Positions 15,708-24,464 are shown, counted from the first letter of the stretch. The stretch: DNA of 51,252 bases from Stappia stellulata DSM 5886 (GCF_000423705.1 NZ_AUIM01000014.1:1-51252), one strand, 5' to 3'. Notes: a model not told the origin generated them from the sequence alone. Numbers and translations are program-made.

Positions 15708-16766
15708 TCAGCTCATCCAGCGCAGGGTGCGCCCCTTGACCGGATTGGCGAAGGGGCGGCCTTCCGCGCCCGAACGCGTCCACTCGTCCTTGAGCTGCAT
15801 CCACCAGCGCCCCTGCGTGTCGGCATCGTTGATCAGCATGAGGCGCGGGTTGTGCTTCAGCCCCTCGCGCTGCTGCACGACGACGCGCCGGTCCTGGTCG
15901 AGGAACACCTTCATCAAGTGCCGGATCAGCGGCTTGAACGGCCCGACCCAGCCCATGCTCGCCCAGAACATCTGCCGCACCTCCGTGTGCGAGCGGTCGA
16001 CCGGGGTGATCGCCGTCAGTCCGACGACACTGTGCCGGCTGCCCTGGATGTGCTCGATCCTGAGGCCCGGAAGCGCATAGCGGATCTCGGTGGTGACGTC
16101 GTCGCCCAGGATCCTGTAGGCGATGTTCTGCGGCGGCAGCTTGTGCCGCGCCATGGCCCAGCCGAGCTCGGCCGGCTCGAACAGCTTTTCCTTCGACCTG
16201 AGTTTCGCGGCGTTCTTCTTGAACCACCAGGAGGTATGCACGAAGGCGGCATGGGTCGGATCCATCAGGCCGAGCGCCGCATGATCGACCGAGCACACGA
16301 AGGGCAGCATGATGTGAAGCCGCGGGGGCGCGTCGGCGGGAAAATCCGGCAGACGCGGCGGCTCCGGCTGGCGGCCGTCTTCCGGCGCCTCGCCGTTTTC
16401 CGCGAAATAGATCCAGATCAACCCGTTCTGCTCGCGCACCGGATAGGCGCCGCAGCTGATCTTGGAGTAGTCGATCGTCTGGGTTTCATGAGTGGAGGGA
16501 ATGTCGACACACACGCCATCGGTATCGAACTTCCAGCCGTGATAGCAGCATTGCACGGTCTCGCCGTCGAACCAGCCGTGGCGCAGCGGGATGCCGCGGT
16601 GCGGACAGATGTCGCGCAGGCAAAACACCGTGCCATTTGCGGCACGCGCGATCAGCAGCGGTTCGCCCATCAGCGTCTTTCCCAGCATCTTGCCGGGTTT
16701 GATCTCGAAGGAGGGGCACGCCACATACCACAGGCCGCGCAAAAGGTCGGCTTCGAGATTGTGCAT
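15708..16766 (-). CDS. Rieske non-heme iron oxygenase, alpha subunit type
   Basis: A 352-residue ring-hydroxylating or demethylase-type oxygenase. The Rieske [2Fe-2S] site is Cys54 and His56 (CPHRG) with Cys73 and His76 (CCYHGW). The mononuclear iron site is expected around SVDHAALGLMDPTHAAFVH (His172, His177) with a later Asp. Size and layout match single-component alpha subunits such as VanA-like demethylases, which need a separate reductase; none is adjacent. The substrate is unknown. The start at 16766 (MHNLEADLLRG) is chosen on family length. The frame stays open through three 30-bp repeats to 16946, but that extension would overlap the rplT terminator. Confidence 0.88.
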   Translation of the reverse strand: MHNLEADLLRGLWYVACPSFEIKPGKMLGKTLMGEPLLIARAANGTVFCLRDICPHRGIPLRHGWFDGETVQCCYHGWKFDTDGVCVDIPSTHETQTIDYSKISCGAYPVREQNGLIWIYFAENGEAPEDGRQPEPPRLPDFPADAPPRLHIMLPFVCSVDHAALGLMDPTHAAFVHTSWWFKKNAAKLRSKEKLFEPAELGWAMARHKLPPQNIAYRILGDDVTTEIRYALPGLRIEHIQGSRHSVVGLTAITPVDRSHTEVRQMFWASMGWVGPFKPLIRHLMKVFLDQDRRVVVQQREGLKHNPRLMLINDADTQGRWWMQLKDEWTRSGAEGRPFANPVKGRTLRWMS

Positions 16767-16820
16767 CGGAAATGACTCCAGCGGGACAAGGATGCCCCAT
16801 GACGTAGCCGGTCCGTCTCG

Positions 16821-16910
16821 CGCGCTCAAGACGCGCGGGGCCGGAAAAGCTGCGCTCAAGACGCGCGGGCCCGGAAAAGCTGCGCTCAAGACGCGCGGGG
16901 CCGGAAAAGC
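16821..16910. repeat. Three tandem 30-bp repeats upstream of the Rieske gene
   Basis: Three consecutive 30-bp units start at 16821, 16851 and 16881. They share the core GCTCAAGACGCGCGGG followed by CCGGAAAAGC and differ from each other at one or two positions. They are followed by a partial unit TGCGCGGGGC. They lie 55-145 bp upstream of the Rieske start and downstream of the rplT terminator. The length is a multiple of three, so frames stay open through them. Confidence 0.95.
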
Positions 16911-16944
16911 TGCGCGGGGCGCAACCGGCTGTCCGGGGCAATGC

Positions 16945-16972
16945 AAAAAGGGCGTGCCCGCAGGACACGCCC
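16945..16972 (-). terminator. Terminator of rpmI-rplT
   Basis: On the minus strand, GGGGCGTG / CACGCCC arms around a loop of about nine bases are followed by TTTTT. It lies about 30 bp after the rplT stop. Confidence 0.85.
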
Positions 16973-17001
16973 CTTGTTCGTCAGGCTCGGTCGACGTCGG
17001 C

Positions 17002-17361
17002 TCAGGCCGACAGCGCGCCCTTGGCCTTTTCGGTCAGCGCCTTGAACGCGTCCGGCTCGCGGATCGCGAGATCGGAGAGAACCTTGCGGTCGACTTCGAT
17101 GCCGGCCTTGTTCAGACCGTCGATGAAGCGGCCGTAGGTGAGGCCTTCTTCACGCACGGCGGCGTTGATGCGCTGGATCCACAGGGCGCGGAAATTGCGC
17201 TTGCGGGCCTTGCGGTCGCGGTAGGCGTATTGCGCTGCGCGCTCCACGGCCTGCTTGGCGACACGGATGGTGTTCTTGCGACGGCCATAATAGCCCTTGG
17301 CGGCTTTGATGACCTTCTTGTGCTTTGCGTGGGCGGCGACGCCCCTTTTGACACGCGACAT
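17002..17361 (-). CDS. rplT: 50S ribosomal protein L20
   Basis: A 119-residue L20, the usual length. It starts [17 protein letters not shown], with the very basic N-terminal helix [20 protein letters not shown] that binds 23S rRNA domains early in 50S assembly. The central [20 protein letters not shown] and C-terminal [14 protein letters not shown] motifs are diagnostic. It lies 38 bp after rpmI on the same strand and ends at a strong terminator. In other bacteria L20 represses its own operon by binding the leader; nothing seen here proves that. Confidence 0.97.
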   Translation of the reverse strand: MSRVKRGVAAHAKHKKVIKAAKGYYGRRKNTIRVAKQAVERAAQYAYRDRKARKRNFRALWIQRINAAVREEGLTYGRFIDGLNKAGIEVDRKVLSDLAIREPDAFKALTEKAKGALSA

Positions 17362-17399
17362 GGGTTTCTAACTCCAGGAATAGTGGGAACGTCGTCAGC

Positions 17400-17597
17400 T
17401 CAGCCGTACGGCAGGAACTGCTTGACGATGCGGGCATCGGGCTCCGACAGGGTCGTCGTGCCGCGGGCATTGCGGATGAACTTGTTCGACCGCTTGATCA
17501 TGCCGTGCCGCTTTCCCGCCTGGGCGGTCTTGACCTTACCGGTCGCGGTCAGCTTGAAGCGCTTCTTGGCGCCGGACTTCGTCTTCAGCTTGGGCAT
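17400..17597 (-). CDS. rpmI: 50S ribosomal protein L35
   Basis: A 65-residue L35 beginning [17 protein letters not shown] and ending VKQFLPYG. Both ends and the [18 protein letters not shown] stretch are characteristic. AAAGGA precedes the start. An in-frame extension to 17768 has no support because the family always starts at MPK. The operon order infC, rpmI, rplT is the common bacterial one, but here 288 bp and a hairpin separate infC from rpmI, so rpmI-rplT probably has its own promoter within 17598-17835. No clear boxes were picked there. Confidence 0.97.
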   Translation of the reverse strand: MPKLKTKSGAKKRFKLTATGKVKTAQAGKRHGMIKRSNKFIRNARGTTTLSEPDARIVKQFLPYG

Positions 17598-17835
17598 TTT
17601 GCATCCTTTCTTTCCGGCGGAGGCTGAAGTCCACCGGTTGTTGTTGGAAGCTGTTTCGAACCGCCACGGCATGCCCTTATGTCGCGAGACCTCGGGCAAA
17701 ACCAATAGTCCCGCGAAGCCGGGCGGCTCGGGACACGGGCTTATAGGCGCGCATGTGCGAAAACACAAGCGCCTTGTCGCTCCTTGCCCCCATCAATCGT
17801 ATCCCTGCCGAGACAGCCGGCAGGCAGATACGCGA

Positions 17836-17860
17836 AAGGTCCGGCCGGGGGCCGGACCTT
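17836..17860 (-). terminator. Hairpin after infC
   Basis: A perfect stem AAGGTCCGGCC / GGCCGGACCTT with a GGG loop lies about 26 bp after the infC stop. On the minus strand it is followed by only a short T run (within the stem end), so termination may be partial and allow some read-through into rpmI. Confidence 0.6.
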
Positions 17861-17885
17861 GTGCTTCAAAGTCGCGTGTCGGCGA

Positions 17886-18428
17886 TCAGCGCGCGATCGG
17901 CGCCATCACCATGACCATCTGCCGGCCCTCGAGGCGCGGATGCGATTCCACCTTGGCGAATTCGGAGGTCTCGTCGCGCACCTTGTTCAAAAGGGCGATG
18001 CCAAGATCCTGGTGCGCCATTTCGCGGCCCCGGAAGCGAAGGGTCACCTTGACCTTGTCGCCTTCATCGAAGAACCGCTTCATGTTCCGCATCTTCACCT
18101 CATAGTCATGGGTGTCGATGTTCGGACGCATCTTGATTTCCTTGACCTCAACGACCTTCTGCTTCTTGCGGGCTTCGGCCGCCTTCTTCTGACTCTGGTA
18201 CTTGTAGCGACCAAAGTCGAGGATCTTGCAGACGGGGGGCGAGGAATTCGGAGCGATCTCCACGAGGTCGAGACCGGCTTCCTCAGCCATCCTCATTGCC
18301 TCTTCGGTGGGGGTCACGCCGAGGTTCTGCCCGTCCTGGTCAATGAGCTGGACGTCGCGGACACGGATCTCAAGGTTCGTGCGCGGGCCTTCCTTGGTCG
18401 GCGGCGGTGCGCGGTATGGACGGCGAAT
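17886..18428 (-). CDS. infC: Translation initiation factor IF-3 (ATT start)
   Basis: A 180-residue IF-3, which binds the 30S subunit and checks start codons. The start is taken as the ATT at 18428: AGAGGAG lies about nine bases upstream, the protein would begin (M)[13 protein letters not shown], and the length equals that of the family. The N-domain has [17 protein letters not shown] and [19 protein letters not shown]; the linker is [11 protein letters not shown]; the C-domain has [18 protein letters not shown] and [17 protein letters not shown] starts of infC are known and underlie IF-3 autoregulation in Escherichia coli. The frame is open upstream to 18683, with an ATG at 18515 that would give a longer N-terminus. 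Confidence 0.93.
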   Translation of the reverse strand: MRRPYRAPPPTKEGPRTNLEIRVRDVQLIDQDGQNLGVTPTEEAMRMAEEAGLDLVEIAPNSSPPVCKILDFGRYKYQSQKKAAEARKKQKVVEVKEIKMRPNIDTHDYEVKMRNMKRFFDEGDKVKVTLRFRGREMAHQDLGIALLNKVRDETSEFAKVESHPRLEGRQMVMVMAPIAR

Positions 18429-19027
18429 GGTCGCGATCTCCTCTAACTGTTTCAACAACGTGCGGCGAGCCAAACGGTCTTTGTCGGACGTGTCGGCTGG
18501 CGCACCCTGTGCCATATGCGCCTTCACGCCCTCGCGCGCAACCCCGGCGGAGGCGCTACGCCTCAATCCGGAGCTGGCACAAGACATCCCCAACGCGTCG
18601 CGCCGGGAAGCACTGGACCCTGCAGCCCGCTCACCGTCCACGAAAATCCAGCGAATCCGCGCCAAAGTCAACCGGCATTGCATGAGCGCCGACGCTCGCT
18701 GTGTCCGGCCGCCCGATTGCTCGGCGTGCCGGCGACACTGAATGCGCGGGAGTATAAAAATTGAATATATTGAATTGATTTCGGTTCATTCAACAAAAGG
18801 GAATTTCTTCCTGGATTTCCGGCGATTCCCGCGGGGGAAGAGGAAATCCAAGACCGTGTCGTGAGTGCGCGGGACGCCACGGAACGAATCGGAGCGCGGG
18901 CGGAAACCGCCAAGGCCTCGGCGCGAAGTCTCATGCAACGGCCGGACCGGATGCGCGACGAGGTCGGGCGCGTCCTGCACATGAGCTGCAGACGAGCCGC
19001 GTGGCCCGAGGCGGGCGCGGTTTCGTG
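18429..19027. other. infC upstream region
   Basis: The 600 bases between infC and the glycosyltransferase hold the infC leader (18429 to about 18755), which keeps an open frame with infC, and an AT-rich promoter block at 18750-18800. The right half (18840-19027) is GC-rich and shows no recognised gene, although short plus-strand frames exist. Confidence 0.5.
18764..18793 (-). promoter_or_regulatory. Candidate infC promoter
   Basis: On the minus strand TTGAAT (18788-18793) and TATATT (18764-18769) are 18 bp apart, in the most AT-rich patch of the neighbourhood. A second possible -10, TATACT, lies at 18751-18756. Either would give an infC leader of over 300 nt. Confidence 0.55.
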
Positions 19028-20194
19028 TCAGGTGGCTTCGAGCAGCCTTGCGTAGACCGCGAGGGTGCGGCTGCACATGGCCTCCAGCGAATAGAGATCG
19101 CTGACATGGGCTGCCGCGCGCTCCGTCAGGGACGCGCGTGCCTTGTCGTCGAGTGCAAGGGCGTCGCCGATGGCCCGCGCCATCGCCTGCGGGTCGCCCG
19201 GCGGAATACGCCAGCCGGTGCGCGCGTCTTCGGCGACCTCCGGCGGCGTCAGTACGGTTTCCGGCGCGGCGCCGAGATCGGTGGCGATCACCGGGACGCG
19301 GGCCGCCTGGGCTTCCACCGCCGCGCGGCCGAAGGCCTCGGGCTCGATGGAGGCGACGACGGCAAGATCGGCGAGCGCAAGCGCCGCCGGCACGTCGTCG
19401 CAATGGCCGACGATGCGGATGCGACCTTCAAGGCCGGCCTCGGCGATCCGCGTGCGGAGCTTTTGCGTGTAGTCGCCGCGTCCCTGGTCGTCGCCGGCGA
19501 GGATCGCGGTCCAGGGGCGGTCGGATTCGGCGGCAAGCCGGGCGAGTGCGTCGACCAGCACTGTCTGCCCCTTCCAGTTCGTCAGCCGGGCAAGGTTGAG
19601 GATCACCGGCGTGTCGGCGGGCAGTCCCCAGCGCGCGCCAAGCGCCTGTCGGCGGTCCGGCGACACCGCTTCCGGCGCAAGCGCGGACAGATCCGATCCG
19701 CGCGGGATCACGGTGATGCGGCTCCTGGCGAAAGGGTGCCGCCTGGCGATCAGCTCGGCCGTGTAGCGCGAGTTGGCGATCACCGTATCGCCGCGCGCCA
19801 TCACGGAATTGTAGAAGGCCTTCGCCGCGTTCTTCTGTGCGTAGATGCCGTGATATGTGGTGACGAAGGGCACGTCGCAGGCGCTTGCCGCCCACAGCGC
19901 CGACCAGGCCGGCGCGCGCGAGCGCGCATGCACCAGATCGATGCCCTCGCTCAGGATCAGCCGCTTCAAAGCGCGCATGTTGCGCCACATCGCAAACGGC
20001 GATTTGGCGGCGAGCGGCAGCGTCACATGCGTGGCGCCCGCCGCCGTGAGCTCGTCCACCAGCCGTCCGCCGGCGGAGGCAACCACGGCGCGCTGCCCCG
20101 CTGCAACAAGGGCTGCGGCGATATCGACCGTGGTGCGTTCCGCCCCGCCGGTCTGGAGTTCCGGGATAACCTGCAAGATGGTGTGGCGTGTCAC
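19028..20194 (-). CDS. Family 4-type glycosyltransferase
   Basis: A 388-residue GT-B glycosyltransferase (GT4 group). The GTG at 20194 is chosen because the family N-terminus begins right after it (TRHTILQVIPELQTGGAERT) and GGACC lies upstream. The frame is open far beyond, but only as a shadow of genes on the other strand. The N-terminal acceptor domain includes FVTTYHGIYAQKNAAKAFYN. The C-terminal donor domain has NLARLTNWKGQTVLVDAL, IVGHCDDVPAALALADL and EPEAFGRAAVEAQAARVPVI, where the E-x7-E pair binds the nucleotide sugar. It is probably used in envelope polysaccharide or lipopolysaccharide synthesis; acceptor and sugar are unknown. It stands alone, divergent from the hydrolase gene. Confidence 0.9.
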   Translation of the reverse strand: MTRHTILQVIPELQTGGAERTTVDIAAALVAAGQRAVVASAGGRLVDELTAAGATHVTLPLAAKSPFAMWRNMRALKRLILSEGIDLVHARSRAPAWSALWAASACDVPFVTTYHGIYAQKNAAKAFYNSVMARGDTVIANSRYTAELIARRHPFARSRITVIPRGSDLSALAPEAVSPDRRQALGARWGLPADTPVILNLARLTNWKGQTVLVDALARLAAESDRPWTAILAGDDQGRGDYTQKLRTRIAEAGLEGRIRIVGHCDDVPAALALADLAVVASIEPEAFGRAAVEAQAARVPVIATDLGAAPETVLTPPEVAEDARTGWRIPPGDPQAMARAIGDALALDDKARASLTERAAAHVSDLYSLEAMCSRTLAVYARLLEAT

Positions 20195-20317
20195 GGCGGG
20201 TCCTGTCGGCGGGCGCGGGCCCGTGTCCCGGTTTTGGACCGATGCGGCGGGCGACGGCTTCTCAAAGCCCGTGCTGTGTGCCACATCGGTCGGGACATCG
20301 GCAAGCGGAGGCAGGAA

Positions 20318-21130
20318 ATGATGCAAGAGGACGACGCCCGGACGATCACCGTGGGCACGGGGGTCGATGCACGCGAGATCGCGGTTTTGCGCGAGGACGG
20401 CGCGCCGGGAAAATGCGGGATCCTCTGGTTGTCCGGCTTCAAGTCGGACATGGCCGGCACCAAGGCGGAGGAGATCGCGGCCTTTGCCCGCACGACCGGC
20501 CGGGCGGTGACGCGGCTCGATTACTCCGGCCACGGCATTTCGGGCGGCGACTTCGAGGACGGCACGATCTCGAAATGGGCGCAGGAAGCGGTCGCGGTCT
20601 TCGACGCCTTTTGCCGCGAACCCACCATCGTCGTCGGCTCCTCCATGGGCGGCTGGATCGCGCTTCTGCTCGCGCGCGCGCTCAAGGGCCGAAGCGATCT
20701 CGCCGCGCGTCTCGCCGGCATGGTGCTGATCGCGCCGGCGCCGGATTTCACCGAGGAACTCATGTGGAAGCACGAGTTCACCGACGAGATCCGCGACACG
20801 ATCCTGCGCGAAGGGCGCTTCGAGCGTCCGTCGGACTATGACGACAGCCCCTATGTGATCACGCGCGCGCTGATCGAGGATGGCCGCGACAACCTGCTGC
20901 TCGGCGGTCCGATCGAGACCGGCTGTCCGGTCACCATCTTGCAGGGACAGCGCGACGATGCGGTGCCCTGGCGCCATGCCTTGCGTCTGGTCGACTGTCT
21001 GGCCCTCGACGATGTCGTGCTGACCTTGATCAAGGACGGCGATCACCGCCTGTCGCGCCCCGCCGATATCGCACGCCTGATCGCCGCCATTGACCGCCAG
21101 GCCGCGGCGCTGGAAGCTGGTGCAGGCTGA
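20318..21130 (+). CDS. Alpha/beta hydrolase
   Basis: A 270-residue hydrolase of the alpha/beta fold. The nucleophile is Ser109 in the elbow VVGSSMGGW, the acid is the Asp in GQRDDAVPW, and the base is the His in DGDHRLS. The oxyanion strand is LWLSGFKSDM, and the cap contains TEELMWKHEFTDEIRDTIL. The pattern LDYSGHGISGG is common in Rhizobiales carboxylesterases and BD-FAE-like hydrolases. The substrate is unknown. The ATG at 20318 follows GGAGGCAGG; a second ATG is immediately adjacent. It is divergent from the glycosyltransferase and 126 bp ahead of the patatin gene. Confidence 0.88.
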   Translation: MMQEDDARTITVGTGVDAREIAVLREDGAPGKCGILWLSGFKSDMAGTKAEEIAAFARTTGRAVTRLDYSGHGISGGDFEDGTISKWAQEAVAVFDAFCREPTIVVGSSMGGWIALLLARALKGRSDLAARLAGMVLIAPAPDFTEELMWKHEFTDEIRDTILREGRFERPSDYDDSPYVITRALIEDGRDNLLLGGPIETGCPVTILQGQRDDAVPWRHALRLVDCLALDDVVLTLIKDGDHRLSRPADIARLIAAIDRQAAALEAGAG

Positions 21131-21256
21131 ATCGCTCCAGCCGCGCGATTTTTGCCGGACGGGCCATCGCTTCGTCGTATTTCCTGCCAAGGTTTGGCGC
21201 GGCAGTATCACAGACCGGCGCACGGTTTGCGTCCGGTCCGGCAACGCGAGGATTTC

Positions 21257-22294
21257 ATGGCACGGCGCAAGCATTTCATTCTGGCGATCGACGGCGGCGG
21301 CATCCGGGGGCTGATTCCCCTGCGCATCCTGGAGACGCTGGAGGCGCGCCTGCGCACCCTCGGCAAGTCTGCCCCGCTGCATCGCTATGTCGACCTCGTG
21401 GCGGGCGCCTCGACCGGCGCGCTTGTCGCCGCGGGCATCGCCGCGCCGAAGCCCGACGACCGCAGCGGCGCGCCCGCGGCCACCGTGGAGGAACTGCGAC
21501 GCTTCTTCGAGGTGGAGGCGCGCGAGGTGTTGCGGCGACGCAGCCTGCTGGAACGCCTGGTGGCAAATCCCTCGGCCCCTTTCGACGAGCGCTACGATGC
21601 GCGGCCGCTGGAGCGGCTGCTGAAGGAGCGATTCGGCTGGACGTCGATTGCCTCGGCGCTGACCCGGCTGGCGCTGCCTGCCTACGACATCGAGGCGCGC
21701 GCGCCGGTGATCATGAGCAACGGGCGCGAGAGCGACGGCGAGCGGCCGGAGGACTTCTACGTCTGGCAAGCGGTGCGTGCGGCGATGGCCACTCCGACGC
21801 TGTTCGAGCCGATGAAGACAGAGCGTATCGGCGGGGCGGGCGGCGAGCGCGTGCTCGTCGATGGCAGTCTGTTCATGAACAATCCCGTGATGGCGGCCTA
21901 TCTGGAGGGGCGCAAGCTCGGCTGGGCGGCGGAGGACATGGTGATCGTCTCGCTTGGAACGGGCAGCCAGTTTGCGCCGCGTTTCAGCTACACCCGTGCC
22001 GTCGGCTGGGGGCCGCTCGGCTGGCTGTCGGCGAAAAACGGTGTGCCGCTGGTCACGATGGCGAGCCACGGGCAGGCAGCCACGACCGCCTATGCGGCGA
22101 CCCGCGTGCTGGCGGAAGCGGGGGTCGCGAGCGTCCTGCGCCTCGACGGCGCACTGCCGCAAGGCGCCGACGATCTCGACAACACCCGGCCCGGCAATAT
22201 TATCGAGCTGAACGGTGCCGCCGACCGGATCATCCGCGACAACACCACCGCGCTCGACCGGCTGGCGGAGGGCCTGAGCGAACGCGAGGACTGA
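21257..22294 (+). CDS. Patatin-like phospholipase
   Basis: A 345-residue patatin/CapV-type lipid acyl hydrolase. The oxyanion loop DGGGIRG is at residues 12-18, the nucleophile Ser52 is in GASTG, and the catalytic Asp202 is in VDGSLFMNNP. There is no signal peptide or membrane helix, so it acts in the cytoplasm or is exported by a dedicated system. Length and motif order match bacterial patatins that release fatty acids from phospholipids. No nucleotide cyclase or other CBASS gene is nearby, so it is treated as a free-standing enzyme. The ATG at 21257 is chosen at the family N-terminus; the ribosome site (GAGGA) is fair. Confidence 0.9.
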   Translation: MARRKHFILAIDGGGIRGLIPLRILETLEARLRTLGKSAPLHRYVDLVAGASTGALVAAGIAAPKPDDRSGAPAATVEELRRFFEVEAREVLRRRSLLERLVANPSAPFDERYDARPLERLLKERFGWTSIASALTRLALPAYDIEARAPVIMSNGRESDGERPEDFYVWQAVRAAMATPTLFEPMKTERIGGAGGERVLVDGSLFMNNPVMAAYLEGRKLGWAAEDMVIVSLGTGSQFAPRFSYTRAVGWGPLGWLSAKNGVPLVTMASHGQAATTAYAATRVLAEAGVASVLRLDGALPQGADDLDNTRPGNIIELNGAADRIIRDNTTALDRLAEGLSERED

Positions 22295-22401
22295 CGAACG
22301 CAATCATGGTTAACCGAACGTAAACGCTTCTCCGGTGAGACTGGCAAGCGCGTCGCATCGTGCAACGCGGTCGGGCGCGGTGATTTTCGGGAGTGGCAAG
22401 C

Positions 22402-23529
22402 ATGGCAAGGGCGATTTCGAACAATCTCCGCCGGACGCTGCGGGTCGCGGGTCTCGGCGCGCTCCTCGCACTTGCAACGGCCGTCGCCGTCGACGCAGCT
22501 CCGCGGCCGAAGCAGAAGCCTCCGGTCGACATCTCCCGGATCGTCTCCACCGCGCCCGAGACCGTGCCCGACAGCACCGCCGTCGTCACGGCCTCCGCCC
22601 CGCTGCCAATGCCCGCACCCGACAACCGCCGCGCCCTGGCAAGAGAGGCGACCGCGCCGCCGGCTTTGGTCCCGTCACGCCAGACCATCCGCCCGGACAT
22701 GGTCGCCAAGACGCTGTTCGGCGCCCGGGCCGAACCGGCGCCGCTCGCAGCCCGCTCCATCGGTTCCTATGCGCGCGGCTGCCTTGCCGGCGCCAGTGCG
22801 CTTGCGGTCAACGGACCGAGCTGGCAGGTGATGCGCCTGTCGCGCAACCGAAACTGGGGGCACCCGGAGCTGATCGATCTGCTCCAGCGGCTTGCCATGG
22901 ACGCACCGAACCTCGGCTGGAACGGGCTGCTCGTGGGCGATCTCGCCCAGCCGCGCGGCGGGCCGATGCTATCCGGCCACGCCAGCCACCAGATCGGGCT
23001 CGACGCCGACATCTGGCTGACGGAAATGCCCGACCGCCGCCTGACCCGCGACGAACGCGAATCCATGTCGGCGATTTCCATGCTGAAAGGCCGCCTCGAC
23101 GTGAAGGGCGCCGACCGCAGCGTCGACCCGCGCAAATGGTCCGACAGCCGCGCGCGTCTCATTCGCCGCGCCGCACAGGATCCGCGTACCGCGCGCATCT
23201 TCGTCAATCCGGCGATCAAGAAGGCGCTTTGCGAGTTCGAGACCGGCGACCGGGCCTGGCTCAGAAAGGTCCGGCCCTGGTGGGGCCACCACTATCATTT
23301 CCACGTGCGTATCAAATGCCCGTCGGGAAGCGCGGGCTGCAAGAACCAGGCCCCGCCGCCGCCCGGCGACGGCTGCGGCAAGGCGCTCTCCTGGTGGCTC
23401 TCCGACGAGCCCTGGGTCCCGAAAAAGCCGAAAGACCCGTCAAAGAAAAAGACGCCGGCAAAAAAGAAAAAGGACATCACCATGGCCGGCCTGCCCAACG
23501 CCTGCACGCAGGTGCTGGTGGCGCGATAG
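22402..23529 (+). CDS. mepA: Penicillin-insensitive murein endopeptidase (MepA, M74)
   Basis: A 375-residue periplasmic peptidoglycan endopeptidase. The signal peptide is residues 1 to about 31 (LGALLALATAVAVDA, cut before APRPK). A low-complexity region to about 90 is followed by the MepA domain: CLAGASALAVNGPSWQVM, the zinc motif GHASHQIGLDADIW, and HYHFHVRIKCP with the last His ligand. It cleaves meso-Dap-Ala crosslinks. Cysteines at CLAG, CEF, CPSG and C-K match the disulfides of the family. The C-terminus has a lysine-rich run (KKPKDPSKKKTPAKKKK) before a short hydrophobic end, unlike E. coli MepA. The start at 22402 is used; a GTG three codons earlier is possible. Confidence 0.92.
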   Translation: MARAISNNLRRTLRVAGLGALLALATAVAVDAAPRPKQKPPVDISRIVSTAPETVPDSTAVVTASAPLPMPAPDNRRALAREATAPPALVPSRQTIRPDMVAKTLFGARAEPAPLAARSIGSYARGCLAGASALAVNGPSWQVMRLSRNRNWGHPELIDLLQRLAMDAPNLGWNGLLVGDLAQPRGGPMLSGHASHQIGLDADIWLTEMPDRRLTRDERESMSAISMLKGRLDVKGADRSVDPRKWSDSRARLIRRAAQDPRTARIFVNPAIKKALCEFETGDRAWLRKVRPWWGHHYHFHVRIKCPSGSAGCKNQAPPPPGDGCGKALSWWLSDEPWVPKKPKDPSKKKTPAKKKKDITMAGLPNACTQVLVAR

Positions 23530-23582
23530 GCACAGGATCGGCGAGGGGCGGGCGGTCGTGTGCAAGTGTTCGTCTTGAGAAG

Positions 23583-23944
23583 ATGCGGCCTTGCGCCGCC
23601 GTCGATACGATCATCGAGCACGGCTATTATCTCGTCGTGTGGTTCGTGCTGCCGATCCCCGCGCTCGCGCTGTTCGCGCAGCAGCTGTTCGACCGGGTCT
23701 CCGGCATGATCGGCCATTCGGGCTTCGAGTATTTCGCCGCGCCAAGCTTCCGCTGGCCCTCGCCGATGATCTGCACCTCCTTCCACGACCTGCATCATTC
23801 GACGTTTCGCTACAATTACGGCAACTTCTTCTCGCTTTGGACCGGATGATGGGCACGGTGCACCCGGGCTATGACGCAATGGTGCGCGCGTTTGAGGGTG
23901 CGCGCGAACCGGCGCAGGGCGACAAGACGGCGGCGGGACGGTGA
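23583..23944 (+). pseudogene. Fatty-acid hydroxylase/sterol desaturase remnant, frame-shifted
   Basis: Only the last 120 residues of a PF04116-type di-iron hydroxylase are present. One frame reads IIEHGYYLVVWFVLPIP, then IGHSGFEYF and FHDLHHSTFRYNYG (two histidine boxes), and stops at 23849. The adjacent frame continues DRMMGTVHPGYDAM and ends at 23944. Restoring one G after 23840 would give the family sequence FFSLWDRMMGT. The N-terminal half, with the first histidine boxes, is missing altogether, so this is a decayed gene and not a sequencing slip alone. It follows mepA without its own clear start signal. Confidence 0.75.
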
Positions 23945-24002
23945 GGGCCGGGGGTAAAGGGAGGCGGCGCCGCCTGCGGGGGCGCCGGAGCTGTGAAGGG
24001 GG

Positions 24003-24344
24003 CTACCTGCAGCCGATTAGTGTCGCTTCCTCACGGGCCCGTGCCAGAACCTGCGACTGTTCATTGATGTCTCGTTCCGTCTTTGCAATTCGCTGGCGGA
24101 GGTCTTCCTTGCGCCGCTTGAGGTCCGCATCGTCCATCGCCGGTTGAGGGCGCAGGACACCGTTCTCGATGCGGGCGCGAACCCGTTCGTTTCCGATTTC
24201 TCGATATTCGTCCCGATCTCGCTGGATTTCGGATTTGTAAAAGTCGATCAGGTATTCGGCATTTCTGATCCTCAATGCGAGTTTCTCGCAGCGCTCACGC
24301 CTGTTTGATGAGGATGCGGTGGTTTCATCTTGCCGCAAGGACAT
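24003..24344 (-). CDS. Small helical protein, cassette copy 1
   Basis: A 113-residue hydrophilic protein of unknown function, predicted cytosolic. It is almost entirely helical, with heptad-like stretches (RCEKLALRIRNAEYLIDFYK; RRKEDLRQRIAKTERDINEQ) interrupted by the conserved segment RVRARIENGVLRP. The same segment occurs in the copy 2 protein (25489-25815: RVRARIENGQLR), which shows the two are paralogues. AAGGAAG precedes the ATG. It is divergent from the secreted-protein gene at 24529, and the same pairing is repeated downstream. No domain name is known to me. Confidence 0.75.
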   Translation of the reverse strand: MSLRQDETTASSSNRRERCEKLALRIRNAEYLIDFYKSEIQRDRDEYREIGNERVRARIENGVLRPQPAMDDADLKRRKEDLRQRIAKTERDINEQSQVLARAREEATLIGCR

Positions 24345-24464
24345 TCCGGTCTTCCTTTCAAAACAGAGACAGAAGACGGCTGATTATGCGGTGCCTTGAC
24401 GCGCGGAGGATAAGTCATCCGTGACGGTCTGTCGGAGGCTTGCTGCGTTGGCGCTTTCGTTTTC

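Noticed and set aside
16821..16910. CRISPR array
   Set aside because: The 30-bp units are directly adjacent with no spacers, so it is a plain tandem repeat.
16591..18105. Open frame of 504 codons antisense to the Rieske gene, rplT, rpmI and infC
   Set aside because: It is covered by well-identified genes on the other strand; the frame stays open partly because of the 30-bp repeats.
18861..19055. 64-codon plus-strand gene near the infC promoter
   Set aside because: It has no ribosome site, runs into the antisense of the glycosyltransferase end and has no recognisable features.
21257..22294. CBASS anti-phage system based on the CapV-like patatin
   Set aside because: No cyclic nucleotide synthase or accessory gene is near, and the gene's neighbours are ordinary metabolic and envelope genes.
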